A stretch of DNA of 64,000 nucleotides from Metarhizobium sp017305935 (GCF_029601685.1 NZ_JARRIR010000008.1:124001-188000); one strand, 5' to 3'; shown: positions 9,477 through 18,902, numbered from the stretch's first letter. Translations and numbers: made by a program. The notes: generated from the letters alone by a model not told the origin.

Positions 9477-10601
9477 ATGACGGTCATGCTTTCTCTGATC
9501 CTTGGATATATCGTTCCGTTCATCCTCGTCCTGTCTCTGCTCGTCTTTGTGCATGAGATGGGCCATTACCTGGTCGGCCGCTGGTCGGGAATCGGTATCG
9601 TTGCCTTTTCCATCGGCTTCGGCCCGGAACTGGCCGGTTTCACCGACAAGCGCGGCACGCGCTGGAAGCTGTCGGCGATTCCGCTTGGCGGCTATGTCAA
9701 ATTCCTCGGTGACGAGGATGCTTCCAGCAAGCCGGATCTGGCCCGCCTTGCCACCCTGAGCCCGACCGAACGCGAGCGCACATTTGCCGGCGCGAAGTTG
9801 TGGAAGCGGGCACTGACGGTCGCCGCCGGCCCGGTTGCCAATTTCCTGCTGGCGATTGCCATCTTCGCCGTGCTCTTCGGGATCTACGGCAAGCAGGTGG
9901 CCGATCCGGTCGTCGCCGAAGTGAAGCCCGAAAGTGCCGCCGCCGAGGCCGGTATCCAGCCGGGTGATCTGCTGCTTGCCATCGACGGCACCAGGGTCGT
10001 CACTTTTGACGATGTGCGCCGCTATGTCAGCGTCCGTCCGGACATGCCGATCGTCGTCACCGTCGAACGCGCCGGCGTGAAGCAGGATCTGAAGATGACG
10101 CCGAAGCGCGAGACCATCGAGGATCAGTTCGGCAACAAGGTCGAACTCGGCCTGATCGGCATCGTCACCAACCAGGAAAGCGGCAATTTCCGCACCCAGA
10201 CGTTCACGCCGCTGCAGGCAGTCGGCGAGGGCGTCGTCCAGAGCTGGCATATCGTTACCGGCACGTTCGACTATATCGGCAACCTCTTCGCAGGCCGTAT
10301 GAAGGCCGACCAGCTCGGCGGCCCGATCCGCGTGGCGCAAGCTTCGGGCCAGATGGCGACTTTAGGCGTGGCGGCGGTTCTTCAATTGGCGGCGATGCTG
10401 TCGGTGTCCATCGGCTTGCTCAATCTCATGCCGGTACCGGTGCTCGACGGCGGACATCTTGTATTTTATGCGGTGGAAGCAATCCGGGGAAAACCGGTCG
10501 GCGCCGCCGCTCAGGAAATTGCATTCCGGATCGGTTTGGCTATGGTGCTGACGCTCATGGTGTTCGCGACCTGGAACGACATCAGCTCGCTGATCGGTTA
10601 A
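9477..10601 (+). CDS. rseP: Site-2 membrane metalloprotease RseP
   Basis: A 374-residue intramembrane zinc protease. The first membrane segment contains HEMGH (HExxH zinc site), and the last region has NLMPVPVLDGGHL, the NxxPxPxLDG motif supplying the third ligand. Residues about 120-205 include a PDZ domain (AAAEAGIQPGDLLLAIDG). It cleaves anti-sigma factors or signal peptides within the membrane. Only one clear PDZ domain is seen, so it is shorter than E. coli RseP (450 residues), as is usual in alphaproteobacteria. The cdsA-rseP-bamA-lpxD order is a conserved envelope cluster. Confidence 0.97.
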   Translation: MTVMLSLILGYIVPFILVLSLLVFVHEMGHYLVGRWSGIGIVAFSIGFGPELAGFTDKRGTRWKLSAIPLGGYVKFLGDEDASSKPDLARLATLSPTERERTFAGAKLWKRALTVAAGPVANFLLAIAIFAVLFGIYGKQVADPVVAEVKPESAAAEAGIQPGDLLLAIDGTRVVTFDDVRRYVSVRPDMPIVVTVERAGVKQDLKMTPKRETIEDQFGNKVELGLIGIVTNQESGNFRTQTFTPLQAVGEGVVQSWHIVTGTFDYIGNLFAGRMKADQLGGPIRVAQASGQMATLGVAAVLQLAAMLSVSIGLLNLMPVPVLDGGHLVFYAVEAIRGKPVGAAAQEIAFRIGLAMVLTLMVFATWNDISSLIG

Positions 10602-10625
10602 CTCTTCGCTCGGTTTTGGCAAGCC

Positions 10626-10695
10626 GTTTACGCACTGTTTACGATAATTCAAGGCGAACGTGGCGATTGGGCCACGCTTGCAAAGGAAGTAAACA
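10626..10695 (+). promoter_or_regulatory. Repeated GTTTAC motifs upstream of bamA
   Basis: GTTTACG occurs at 10626-10632 and again exactly one helical turn later at 10637-10643 (11-base period). GTAAACA, the reverse complement of TGTTTAC, follows at 10689-10695. Their position in the rseP-bamA gap suggests a transcription factor site or promoter element for bamA. No known regulator is assigned. Confidence 0.3.
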
Positions 10696-10807
10696 GAAAT
10701 TAACGCTCCGGCTTGCTTGTAGGGGAAAAGCGGGTAAAACGACACACGTGACCGGAGTCGGGGATAAAACCTTCTCGGGGACGACGAGAAAAAAGGTAAG
10801 AAGTGAA

Positions 10808-13150
10808 ATGAAGGCTGGTTCAAAGTTCTTGAACGCAGTATCGGCAGTCGCGCTGTCTGCTGGTATTGTCGCTACGGGGTCAGGTGTCGTAACGCTTGCT
10901 TCTGTAACCGATGCTCAAGCCGCGGTCGTCAAGCGCATCGATGTTCGGGGTGCAAGCCGGATCGGCGCCGATGCCGTGCGGTCGAACATCACCATCGAAC
11001 CGGGCAAGAATTTCTCGCCCGCAGATGTCGATGAATCCGTGCGCCAGCTTTATAGCACCGGCTATTTCTCTGATGTCCGCATCGGCGTTTCAGGCAGTTC
11101 GCTGGTTGTCACCGTATCCGAGAACCAGATCGTCAATCAGGTCGTCTTCAACGGCAACCATAAGATCAAGGACGACAAGCTGGCGGGTGTGGTTCAGACC
11201 CGTCCGCAGGGCGCGTTCAACGACGCCACGATCCAGGCAGATATCGATGCCATTAAGCAGGCTTATGCCGCCATCGGTCGTAGCGACGTCACTGTCACGA
11301 CGCAGACCGCTGCCGTCGGCGAAGGCCGCGTGAACCTGGCTTTCGTCATCAACGAGGGCGAGCGCACCAAGATCTCCGCCATCAATTTCGTGGGCAACCA
11401 AGCCTACAGCAATGGCCGCCTTGCTGCCGTGATCAATACCAAGCGTTCGAATTTCCTGTCGTTCCTGACCCGCAAGGACGTCTATAGCGACGAGAAGCTG
11501 CGCGCGGACGAAGAAGCGCTGCGCCAGTTCTATTTCAATCACGGATATCCGGATTTCCGTGTGGTCTCGTCGGATGCGACGCTGAACCCGGAAACCAACG
11601 AATATCAGCTCACCTTCACGGTCGAGGAAGGCGCGCGCTACACCTTCGGCGACGTCAACGTCGAATCGACGGTCGACGGCATCAGCGGTGAAGAACTGAA
11701 AGGCCTGGTCGAGTCCCGTACGGGCGACACCTACAAGGCCAAGGACGTTCAAAAGACGATGGAGGCCATCTCCAAGCGCGTCGCCAATGCCGGTTATCCG
11801 TTCGCCCGCGTCACCCCGCGCGGCAACCGCAACTTCAGCAACAACACCATCGCCGTCGACTACCTGGTCGACCAAGGTGAGCGCGCCTATGTCGAGCGCA
11901 TCGAAATCCGCGGCAACACCCGCACGCGCGATTACGTCATTCGCCGCGAATTCGACATGAGCGAAGGCGATGCGTTCAACCAGGAAATGATCACGCGCGC
12001 CAAGCGCCGCCTGGATGCGCTCGGCTATTTCTCGTCCGTGTCGATCTCGACCGCACCTGGCAGCGCCGCAGACCGTGTTGTCGTCATCGTCGACGTGCAG
12101 GATCAGCCGACCGGCTCGTTCGGCATCGGCGCCGGTTACGCGACCGGCAACAAGGGTGGCTTCATCCTCGAAGCTTCCGTCGAGGAAAAGAACTTCCTCG
12201 GCCGCGGCCAGTATATTCGCGTCGCCGCCGGTGGTGGTGCGGACAATGCGCGCAATTATAGCGTCTCGTTCACCGAGCCCTATTTCCTCGGTTATCGCTT
12301 GGCGGCCGGTTTCGATATCTATCGCAACACCACTTCGGGCGAAGATTACTACGACTATAGCGAAACCGGCTTCACGCTACGCGTGACGGCGCCGATCACC
12401 GAAGATCTGGCGACGACGTTCCGCTACAACTATCGTCGTTACGAATACGAAGGCCGCGGCGATTATACCGTAGGCGACAACCTGTCGGCACCTTATCGCG
12501 CGCTGGTCAACGGCAGTCCTTGGGCGAGCTCGTCGGTCTCGCAGACGTTGACCTACAACACGCTGGACGATGCGACGCTGCCGCATGAAGGCATCTTCGC
12601 CACGATCACGCATGAGTTTGCCGGTCTCGGCGGCGACTCCGAATTTTATAAGATCAGCGGGCGTGCTCGCGTGTTCTATACGGTCTCGGATGAAGCCGAC
12701 ATCATCGCATCGTTGGCTGTCGGCGGCGGTTACGTCGTCCCGACCAACGATACGCTGAACGTTTTCGATCAGTTCATGATCGGCGGCAAGCAGATCCGTG
12801 GCTTCAAGTCGACCGGTATCGGCCCCCGCATGGCCAATGGCGATCCGCTCGGTGGCACGACCTACTTCAACGCCTCGGCGGAAGCCAGCTTCCCGATGCC
12901 CGGCATTCCGCAAGATATCGGCCTGCGCGGCGCGGTCTTCGCCGATGCCGGCACGTTGTTCGGCAACAAGGTCGATCCGCTCGGCGGCGCCGTCAATGGT
13001 ACGGATTCGACGCTGCGCGCCTCGGTCGGTGCCAGCATCATCTGGGCTTCGCCCTTCGGTCCGCTGCGGTTCGACTATGCCGTTCCGGTCGCCAAGGAAG
13101 ACTTCGACGAGGAACAGCGCTTCCGCTTTGGCATCGCGAACCAGTTCTGA
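10808..13150 (+). CDS. bamA: Outer membrane protein assembly factor BamA
   Basis: A 780-residue Omp85 protein, the core of the BAM complex that inserts beta-barrels into the outer membrane. Residues 1-38 form a long signal peptide ending DAQA. The mature part starts VVKRIDVRGASRIGADAVRS, the first of five POTRA domains (to about residue 425). The C-terminal 16-strand barrel contains the lid/lock motif region FMIGGKQIRGFKSTGIGPR and ends in phenylalanine (FGIANQF), the barrel C-terminal signal. The ATG at 10808 has AAGAAGTGA upstream and gives the normal signal peptide. Confidence 0.97.
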   Translation: MKAGSKFLNAVSAVALSAGIVATGSGVVTLASVTDAQAAVVKRIDVRGASRIGADAVRSNITIEPGKNFSPADVDESVRQLYSTGYFSDVRIGVSGSSLVVTVSENQIVNQVVFNGNHKIKDDKLAGVVQTRPQGAFNDATIQADIDAIKQAYAAIGRSDVTVTTQTAAVGEGRVNLAFVINEGERTKISAINFVGNQAYSNGRLAAVINTKRSNFLSFLTRKDVYSDEKLRADEEALRQFYFNHGYPDFRVVSSDATLNPETNEYQLTFTVEEGARYTFGDVNVESTVDGISGEELKGLVESRTGDTYKAKDVQKTMEAISKRVANAGYPFARVTPRGNRNFSNNTIAVDYLVDQGERAYVERIEIRGNTRTRDYVIRREFDMSEGDAFNQEMITRAKRRLDALGYFSSVSISTAPGSAADRVVVIVDVQDQPTGSFGIGAGYATGNKGGFILEASVEEKNFLGRGQYIRVAAGGGADNARNYSVSFTEPYFLGYRLAAGFDIYRNTTSGEDYYDYSETGFTLRVTAPITEDLATTFRYNYRRYEYEGRGDYTVGDNLSAPYRALVNGSPWASSSVSQTLTYNTLDDATLPHEGIFATITHEFAGLGGDSEFYKISGRARVFYTVSDEADIIASLAVGGGYVVPTNDTLNVFDQFMIGGKQIRGFKSTGIGPRMANGDPLGGTTYFNASAEASFPMPGIPQDIGLRGAVFADAGTLFGNKVDPLGGAVNGTDSTLRASVGASIIWASPFGPLRFDYAVPVAKEDFDEEQRFRFGIANQF

Positions 13151-13159
13151 TAGCTGCAT

Positions 13160-13190
13160 TCCAGAACTGCAATCAAACGGACGTTCTGGA
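13160..13190 (+). promoter_or_regulatory. Stem-loop between bamA and lpxD
   Basis: TCCAGAAC (13160-13167) and GTTCTGGA (13183-13190) form a perfect 8-bp stem in the 50-base gap. There is no T-tract, so it may stabilise or process the bamA-lpxD transcript rather than terminate it. Confidence 0.4.
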
Positions 13191-13200
13191 GTCTCGGCTG

Positions 13201-14262
13201 ATGGAGCACAACCGATTCTTTCCGCCCCACGACGGCATTGCGCTTGGCGCTCTGGCTGAAAAAATTGGGGCGGAACTTGTCGATAAGGAATGGGCGAACC
13301 GGCCGATCCGGTCGGTTGCCCCGATCTCGCGCGCAGGGGAAGGGGATATCTGTTATATCCTCTCCCGTCGCAGCAAGGCCGAGCTGCAGAGTTGTGCAGC
13401 GTCCGCCATCCTGTGCGACAAGGCCCTGCAATCTGCAATTCCTTCCCATATTCCGGTCCTGCTGACCTCGGCGCCAAACACCGCCTTCGCGCGCGCCGGT
13501 GCGCTTTTGCATCCGCAGGCCATGCTGCCGCAGCCGATCGTGGTCAGCAGCGGCATCTCGCCGGCCGCCTTCGTTGATCCCTCCGCTCATATCGAGGACG
13601 GCGTGACGATCGAGCCCATGGCGGTGATCGGCGCGGATGCGGCGATCGGCGCCGGCAGCCATATCGGCCCGGGCGCGATTATTGGCCCGCATGTGAAGAT
13701 CGGCCGCAATTGCGTGATCGCCGGCGGCGCCAGCATCCTCTGCGCCTATCTCGGCAACGACGTCATCATTCATAACGGGGCGCGCATCGGCCAGGACGGC
13801 TTCGGTTATGCGCCGGGACCGGGCGGCATGCTCAAGATCGTGCAGGTCGGGCGCGTCATCATCCAGGACAAGGTGGAAATCGGCGCCAACACGACCATCG
13901 ATCGCGGCGCCATGGACGACACCGTCATCGGCGAGGGCACCAAGATCGACAACCTCGTGCAGGTCGGCCACAATGTGCGTATCGGCCGTCACTGCGGCAT
14001 CGTCGCCAAGGTCGGCATCGCCGGCAGCACCCGCATCGGCGACGGCGTCATGATCGGCGGTGCTGCGGCGATCAACGGACATATTCATATCGGCGACGGG
14101 GCCCAGATCGCCGCGTTGAGCGGCGTCGTCGGCGACGTTCCGCCCGGCGAGCGCTATGGGGGCATCCCGGCGCGCCCGATGCGCGATTTCCTGCGCGACA
14201 TGGCGGAAGTGGCGGCGCGGTCCGGCAGCCGCGCGAAAAAGACGGAGAAGGATAATGACTGA
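13201..14262 (+). CDS. lpxD: UDP-3-O-(3-hydroxyacyl)glucosamine N-acyltransferase
   Basis: A 353-residue LpxD, third step of lipid A synthesis: transfer of a hydroxyacyl chain from ACP to UDP-3-O-acylglucosamine. The N-terminal uridine-binding domain (about residues 1-100) is followed by a left-handed beta-helix of hexapeptide repeats. The catalytic His lies in QVGHNVRIGRHCGIVAKVG, with GIAGSTRIGDGV after it. The gene overlaps fabZ by eight bases. Confidence 0.97.
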   Translation: MEHNRFFPPHDGIALGALAEKIGAELVDKEWANRPIRSVAPISRAGEGDICYILSRRSKAELQSCAASAILCDKALQSAIPSHIPVLLTSAPNTAFARAGALLHPQAMLPQPIVVSSGISPAAFVDPSAHIEDGVTIEPMAVIGADAAIGAGSHIGPGAIIGPHVKIGRNCVIAGGASILCAYLGNDVIIHNGARIGQDGFGYAPGPGGMLKIVQVGRVIIQDKVEIGANTTIDRGAMDDTVIGEGTKIDNLVQVGHNVRIGRHCGIVAKVGIAGSTRIGDGVMIGGAAAINGHIHIGDGAQIAALSGVVGDVPPGERYGGIPARPMRDFLRDMAEVAARSGSRAKKTEKDND

Positions 14263-14722
14263 AACGACGAAGGCGCAGCTTTCCTCCGCGGAAATCCTGG
14301 AAATCATGGAGTTGCTGCCGCATCGTTATCCGTTCCTGCTGGTCGACAAGATCATCGAGATCGACGGTGACGAGTCGGCCATCGGCATCAAGAACGTGAC
14401 GGCCAACGAGCCGCAATTCACCGGGCATTTCCCCGGCCAGCCAATCATGCCGGGCGTGTTGCTGGTCGAGGGCATGGCCCAGACCGCCGGCGCCATCTGC
14501 GCCCGCAAGCAGGGCCGCAGCGGCAATCTGGTCTACTTCATGACCATCGACAATGCCCGTTTCCGCAAGCCGGTCGTGCCGGGCGACCGTGTGGAATATC
14601 ACGTCACCAAGCAGAAGCAGCGCGGCAATATCTGGAAATTCCACTGCGATGCCAAGGTGGACGGGGCACTGGTGGCTGAAGCGGATTTCGGCGCGATGAT
14701 CGTGAATAAGGACGAAGCATGA
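14255..14722 (+). CDS. fabZ: 3-hydroxyacyl-ACP dehydratase FabZ
   Basis: A 155-residue hotdog-fold dehydratase converting 3-hydroxyacyl-ACP to trans-2-enoyl-ACP. It competes with LpxA/LpxD for the same substrate, hence its place in the lpx operon. The catalytic pair is visible: His in LLPHRYPFLLVD and Glu in PIMPGVLLVEGMAQ. The ATG at 14255, inside the end of lpxD and after GGAGAAGG, gives the usual length. Confidence 0.97.
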   Translation: MTETTKAQLSSAEILEIMELLPHRYPFLLVDKIIEIDGDESAIGIKNVTANEPQFTGHFPGQPIMPGVLLVEGMAQTAGAICARKQGRSGNLVYFMTIDNARFRKPVVPGDRVEYHVTKQKQRGNIWKFHCDAKVDGALVAEADFGAMIVNKDEA

Positions 14723-15537
14723 GCGGCATTGCCTCCACGGCACGTATTCATCCGCTGGCGGTCGTCGAAGACGGCGCGACGATCGGCGAGAACGTCGTCG
14801 TCGGGCCGTTCTGTCATATCGGCGCGCGCGTCACGCTCGGCGACGATGTTGAAATCGTCTCCAATGCGGTGGTTTCCGGCCTGACAGAGATCGGCCGCGG
14901 CACGCGCATCTTCCCGATGGCGGTCGTCGGCGGCGTGTCGCAGAGCCTGCACGAGGCGGGCGAGGATTCGCGTCTGGTCGTCGGCGAGCGCTGCACCATC
15001 CGAGAAGGCGTGACCATGAATAGTGGCACGGTCGGCGGCGGCGGCATCACCAGCGTCGGCGACAACTGCCTGTTCCTCGCCAATTCGCATGTCGCGCATG
15101 ATTGCCGGCTTGGTGACGATATCATCCTGTCGAACAATGTCATGCTGGCAGGCCATGTGCATGTCGGCGACCGCGCCATCCTCAGCGGCGGCTGCGCCGT
15201 GCATCAGTTTACCCGGATCGGCCGCCAGGCCTTCATCGGCGGCCTCTCGGCCGTCAATTACGATGTCATTCCCTATGGCATGCTGAACGGCAATCCCGGC
15301 ATTCTCGGCGGATTGAACGTCGTCGGCATGACCCGTGCCGGCATCGAGAAATCGGTGATCCACACGGTTCGCCGCGCCTTCAAGCAGATCTTCGAAGCCG
15401 AAGGCGCCGTGCGCGCCAATGCGGCGGCGATACGCGACGAATATGTGGAGTGCAAGGAAGTGATCGAGATCCTCGATTTCATCGCTGCCGAAAGCGACCG
15501 CTCCTTCTCGTCGCCGCGTCGAGGGTCGAAAGGCTGA
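14719..15537 (+). CDS. lpxA: UDP-N-acetylglucosamine O-acyltransferase
   Basis: A 272-residue LpxA, the first step of lipid A synthesis. Hexapeptide beta-helix repeats (IHPLAVVEDGATIGENVVVGP onward) span the first two thirds. The catalytic His is in NSHVAHDCRLGDD, and the LAGHVHVGDRAILSGGCAVHQF and NVVGMTRAGI blocks follow before the helical C-terminus. The start overlaps the fabZ stop (ATGA). The acyl chain length preferred cannot be read reliably. Confidence 0.97.
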   Translation: MSGIASTARIHPLAVVEDGATIGENVVVGPFCHIGARVTLGDDVEIVSNAVVSGLTEIGRGTRIFPMAVVGGVSQSLHEAGEDSRLVVGERCTIREGVTMNSGTVGGGGITSVGDNCLFLANSHVAHDCRLGDDIILSNNVMLAGHVHVGDRAILSGGCAVHQFTRIGRQAFIGGLSAVNYDVIPYGMLNGNPGILGGLNVVGMTRAGIEKSVIHTVRRAFKQIFEAEGAVRANAAAIRDEYVECKEVIEILDFIAAESDRSFSSPRRGSKG

Positions 15538-15542
15538 AGGTC

Positions 15543-16421
15543 ATGCGCCGTCAGGCTCCGCCCGTTCCGGGACGCCTCGCGATCGTCGCCGGCAGTGGTT
15601 ACCTGCCGGTCTATGTCGCGGAATCGGCGGTGCGCGCCGGCGAAAATCCTTTCATGATCGGCATTCTCGGTGAATCCAATGCCGATTTTTCCGGTTATGA
15701 CCACGATCGCATCGGCGTCGGCGACATGCGCAAGCTGCAGGCGATCCTGAAAGGGCAGGGAATCGGCCGCGTCGTGCTGTCGGGCGCGATTGCGCGGCGG
15801 CCGGAGTGGCGGCAGGTGAGGACGACATTTCGCCATATCCTGCGCCTGCCCTCCGTTATCCGCACGCTGATGGCAGGCGGTGACGATACCGTCCTCAAGA
15901 TGGTCATCAAGCTGATCGAAGCCAGCGGCGCCCGGGTGATCGGCGCCCATGAGATTGCGCCGGATCTGCTCGCGCACACCGGCAATTACGGTCGCCACGG
16001 CCCCGGCGCCGAGGATCGCTACGATATCGAACGCGCCGCCCGCGCCGCGATTGCGCTGGGTGAACTGGATGTCGGGCAGGGCGCGGTCAGCGTCGGCGGC
16101 CGGGTCGTGGCGCTGGAAGGCGTCGAGGGCACCGACCAGATGCTGGATCGCGTCAGGTCGCTACGCGAGGAGGGCCGGATTTCCCGCCGCCGCAAGGGTG
16201 TGCTGGTGAAGCTGTGCAAACCGCAGCAGGATGTGCGCGCCGATCTGCCGTCCATCGGCCTGTCGACGGTGGAAAATGCCCATGAGGCCGGCCTTGCCGG
16301 CATCGCCATCGAAGCCGGCCGTGCCCTGGTGCTCGACCGCGAGTCGATGATCGCGCGGGCCGACGAACTCGGTATGTTTGTCTGCGGTATCGACCGCGGC
16401 CTCGGCGACAGGTGGATGTGA
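15543..16421 (+). CDS. lpxI: UDP-2,3-diacylglucosamine pyrophosphatase LpxI
   Basis: A 292-residue LpxI (formerly DUF1009), which hydrolyses UDP-2,3-diacylglucosamine to lipid X and UMP in bacteria that do not use LpxH. Characteristic stretches are LAIVAGSGYLPVYVAESA, LSGAIARRPEW, GAHEIAPDLLAH and the C-terminal LSTVENAHEAGLAGIAIEAGRALVLDRE. The ATG at 15543 follows GAAGG; the frame is open upstream into lpxA but family length favours this start. It lies between lpxA and lpxB, the usual alphaproteobacterial place. Confidence 0.95.
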   Translation: MRRQAPPVPGRLAIVAGSGYLPVYVAESAVRAGENPFMIGILGESNADFSGYDHDRIGVGDMRKLQAILKGQGIGRVVLSGAIARRPEWRQVRTTFRHILRLPSVIRTLMAGGDDTVLKMVIKLIEASGARVIGAHEIAPDLLAHTGNYGRHGPGAEDRYDIERAARAAIALGELDVGQGAVSVGGRVVALEGVEGTDQMLDRVRSLREEGRISRRRKGVLVKLCKPQQDVRADLPSIGLSTVENAHEAGLAGIAIEAGRALVLDRESMIARADELGMFVCGIDRGLGDRWM

Positions 16422-16422
16422 C

Positions 16423-17580
16423 ATGGCATTCAAAGTGGCGGTCATTGCCGGGGAAGTATCGGGTGACCTGCTCGGCGGCGATCTCGTCGCCGCGCTCAAA
16501 CGCATCGTTCCCGAGCCCATAGAACTGATCGGCGTCGGCGGCGAGGCCTTGCAGGCGCAGGGGTTGAAATCGCTGTTCGATTACAGCGAGTTGTCGATCA
16601 TGGGCGTGACCCAGGTTCTGGCGCGGCTGCCGAAGCTCTTGTCGCGCATCCGCGAGACGGCGGATGCTATTATCCGCGCGCGTCCGGATGTGCTGGTCAT
16701 CGTCGACAGCCCGGATTTCACCCATCGCGTCGCCCGCCGCGTGAAAAAGGCCCTGCCGGCCCTGCCGGTCGTCGATTATGTCTGCCCCAGCGTCTGGGCC
16801 TGGAAGGAATACCGGGCGCGAAAGATGCTGGCCTATGTCGATCATGTGCTGGCGGTGCTGCCGTTTGAACCGGCGGTGATGCGCCGCCTCGGCGGCCCGG
16901 AAACCAGCTTTGTCGGCCATCGTCTGACGGCGGACGAGAATATCCTCGCCGTGCGCCACAAGCGCGCCGAGCGTCTCGCATCCGGCGCCCCGGCTCCGAA
17001 ACGCATCCTCTTGCTGCCCGGTTCGCGCGGCGGCGAGATCCGCGCGTTGCTGCCGGTGATGCTGGAAACGGCGCGAACCCTGCGCGAGCGCGGCGGTCCT
17101 TATGAATTCATCCTGCCCACCGTGCCGCGCCAGGAAGCGCTGGTGCGTTCGATGCTGGCGGCGGAAACAGATCCGCCGCGCCTGCTGGTCGGCCCGGCGG
17201 AAAAATGGGGCGCGCTGGCCGAGGCCGACGCCGCGCTGGCGGCGTCGGGTACCGTCATCCTCGAACTCGGCCTCTCGGGTGTCCCGACCGTCTCGATCTA
17301 CAAGGCTGACTGGCTGATGCGTTTCCTCCGCAGCCGGCTTAAAATCTGGAGCGCGGCCCTGCCGAACATCATCATCGATTATCCACTGGTGCCGGAATAT
17401 TTCGACGAGATGGTCCGCGCCGGCCGCCTGGCCCGCTGGATGGAGCGGCTGTCGAGCGATACCACCGAACGCCGGGCGGCTCTGGAAGGCTTCGAAACCC
17501 TGTGGCATACCCTGTCGACGCCCGTGGCGCCGGGCGAGGCGAGCGCGCGCATCGTCGCGTCCTACCTGAAGCGCGCCTGA
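16423..17580 (+). CDS. lpxB: Lipid A disaccharide synthase
   Basis: A 385-residue GT-B glycosyltransferase (family GT19) joining UDP-2,3-diacylglucosamine and lipid X to the tetraacyl disaccharide. It starts VAVIAGEVSGDLLGGDL; DSPDFTHRVARRVKK, YVCPSVWAWKEYRA, ILLLPGSRGGEIRALLPVM and ASGTVILELGLSGVPTVSIYK are all family blocks, the last containing the nucleotide-sugar site. One base separates it from the lpxI stop. It closes the lpx operon. Confidence 0.97.
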   Translation: MAFKVAVIAGEVSGDLLGGDLVAALKRIVPEPIELIGVGGEALQAQGLKSLFDYSELSIMGVTQVLARLPKLLSRIRETADAIIRARPDVLVIVDSPDFTHRVARRVKKALPALPVVDYVCPSVWAWKEYRARKMLAYVDHVLAVLPFEPAVMRRLGGPETSFVGHRLTADENILAVRHKRAERLASGAPAPKRILLLPGSRGGEIRALLPVMLETARTLRERGGPYEFILPTVPRQEALVRSMLAAETDPPRLLVGPAEKWGALAEADAALAASGTVILELGLSGVPTVSIYKADWLMRFLRSRLKIWSAALPNIIIDYPLVPEYFDEMVRAGRLARWMERLSSDTTERRAALEGFETLWHTLSTPVAPGEASARIVASYLKRA

Positions 17581-17592
17581 GCGAGCCTGGGC

Positions 17593-18033
17593 GTGGTCGC
17601 GGAGGCGGGCGCCTATCTCGGCCTTCTTATGGCGGCCTTCGTCGCGGCGACGATCCTGCCTGCACAATCCGAATCCGTTCTCGTGCTGATGATCCTGGCC
17701 GGCAAGCAACCGGTGGCGGCGCTGGTCGCGGTTGCAAGCCTCGGTAATGTCCTCGGTTCGGTCGTCAATTGGTGGCTGGGCCGCTCGCTGGAACGTTTTG
17801 GCGCACGGCGCTGGTTTCCTGCTTCCGGCGAGGCGCTGGAGCGTGCCCGGCGTTGGTATGCGCGTTATGGCCGCTGGTCGCTGCTGGCGAGCTGGCTTCC
17901 GATCATCGGCGATCCTATCACCGTCGTCGCCGGCGTCCTGCGCGAGCCGCTGATGAGTTTCCTGCTGCTGGTGACGCTGGCAAAAACCGGCCGCTACATC
18001 GTGCTGGCGCTGGCGGCGGTCGGATTTACCTGA
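17593..18033 (+). CDS. YqaA/DedA-type small membrane protein
   Basis: A 146-residue polytopic protein: hydrophobic segments at about residues 5-30, 35-60, 95-115 and 122-144. GNVLGSVVNWWLGRSLERF and the W-YARYGRWSLLASWLPIIGDPITVVAG block mark it as the short YqaA branch of the DedA/SNARE-associated (VTT domain) superfamily, linked to lipid flipping and membrane homeostasis. It starts at a GTG 12 bases after lpxB and is probably co-transcribed with it. The specific role is unknown. Confidence 0.85.
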   Translation: MVAEAGAYLGLLMAAFVAATILPAQSESVLVLMILAGKQPVAALVAVASLGNVLGSVVNWWLGRSLERFGARRWFPASGEALERARRWYARYGRWSLLASWLPIIGDPITVVAGVLREPLMSFLLLVTLAKTGRYIVLALAAVGFT

Positions 18034-18039
18034 GTTTCA

Positions 18040-18753
18040 TCAAAGACTTGCGTCTTCGATATGGCACCAGATGGCCAGCAACGGCTCGGCGGTGCAGCGC
18101 ATGGCGAATTTGCGTCCGGCCTCGTTGAAGAACACGCTGCCGGCGGCCGCACGCTCCCAATTGCCGTCATCGATGCAGACTTCGCCATCCGAAAGCAGCA
18201 GGAAGGCGCGGGAATGGAACTGCACATGATCCGGAAAGCGGCTGTAGGGCGCCATGAGGATCAGGCCGAGGCGCACATCGCTGCGCTCCTCCATGCCGCC
18301 CGGCCCGACGATGACCGCATGCGCATGCGATTTTTCGAAATTGATGCTGGCGAACGGCCCGCTGCGGCCACCCTGCCAGGACAGGTGCCGCGTCAGTTCT
18401 TCCAACTGGCGCACGACAGGGGCGAAGCGACGCACCGATGTCTTGAGATTGGCGAGCGCCCGCTCCAGATGCGCGATGGTTTCCAGCCCGGCCGGCGATT
18501 CCTCACGCAGAACGCCACGCTTTTCCAGCCGCTGATAGACCTTGCCGGCGACATAACTCGCCATGACCGGTGCCTGCGGCGACAAAAGCACGTCGCCGGT
18601 GGCGTTCAGCACGTCCTGCAGGAAGGCAGGACGACGATCGCCGTGCACCGGCGAAACGCGTTTGCGCGCCGGCTCCTTGTCGTCGTTCAGCAGAAGATCT
18701 GCGCTTCGCTTGAGTGGGCCCGTCGATGCTTGCTGCATTCGCTGCTCCGCCAT
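18040..18753 (-). CDS. Cupin protein of the DMSP-lyase-like family
   Basis: A 237-residue soluble protein. The N-terminal half is helical (about residues 45-130). The C-terminal half is a single cupin: PDHVQFHSRAFLLLSDGE, DGNWERAAAGSVFFNEAG and EPLLAIWCHIED. This layout resembles the DddL/DMSP-lyase family. The metal-binding positions look degenerate: only two His remain in motif 1, the expected Glu is not obvious, and motif 2 reads KFAMRC where active members tend to have a His. DMSP cleavage is therefore doubtful. Convergent with the YqaA gene, six bases apart; monocistronic. Confidence 0.6.
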   Translation of the reverse strand: MAEQRMQQASTGPLKRSADLLLNDDKEPARKRVSPVHGDRRPAFLQDVLNATGDVLLSPQAPVMASYVAGKVYQRLEKRGVLREESPAGLETIAHLERALANLKTSVRRFAPVVRQLEELTRHLSWQGGRSGPFASINFEKSHAHAVIVGPGGMEERSDVRLGLILMAPYSRFPDHVQFHSRAFLLLSDGEVCIDDGNWERAAAGSVFFNEAGRKFAMRCTAEPLLAIWCHIEDASL

Positions 18754-18902
18754 TCCTAACCGCTCCTGCCGCCACGAGGCGGTGTTTTCACGAGTCGCCG
18801 GGCTTTCGATTCTACCGCAGCCATCGCTCCTGAACAGGCTGTCCTCTGACGCATCCCGTTTCGGGAAACAAGAGGTTTCTGTGCCGAAAGCGCGGCGCTA
18901 TC

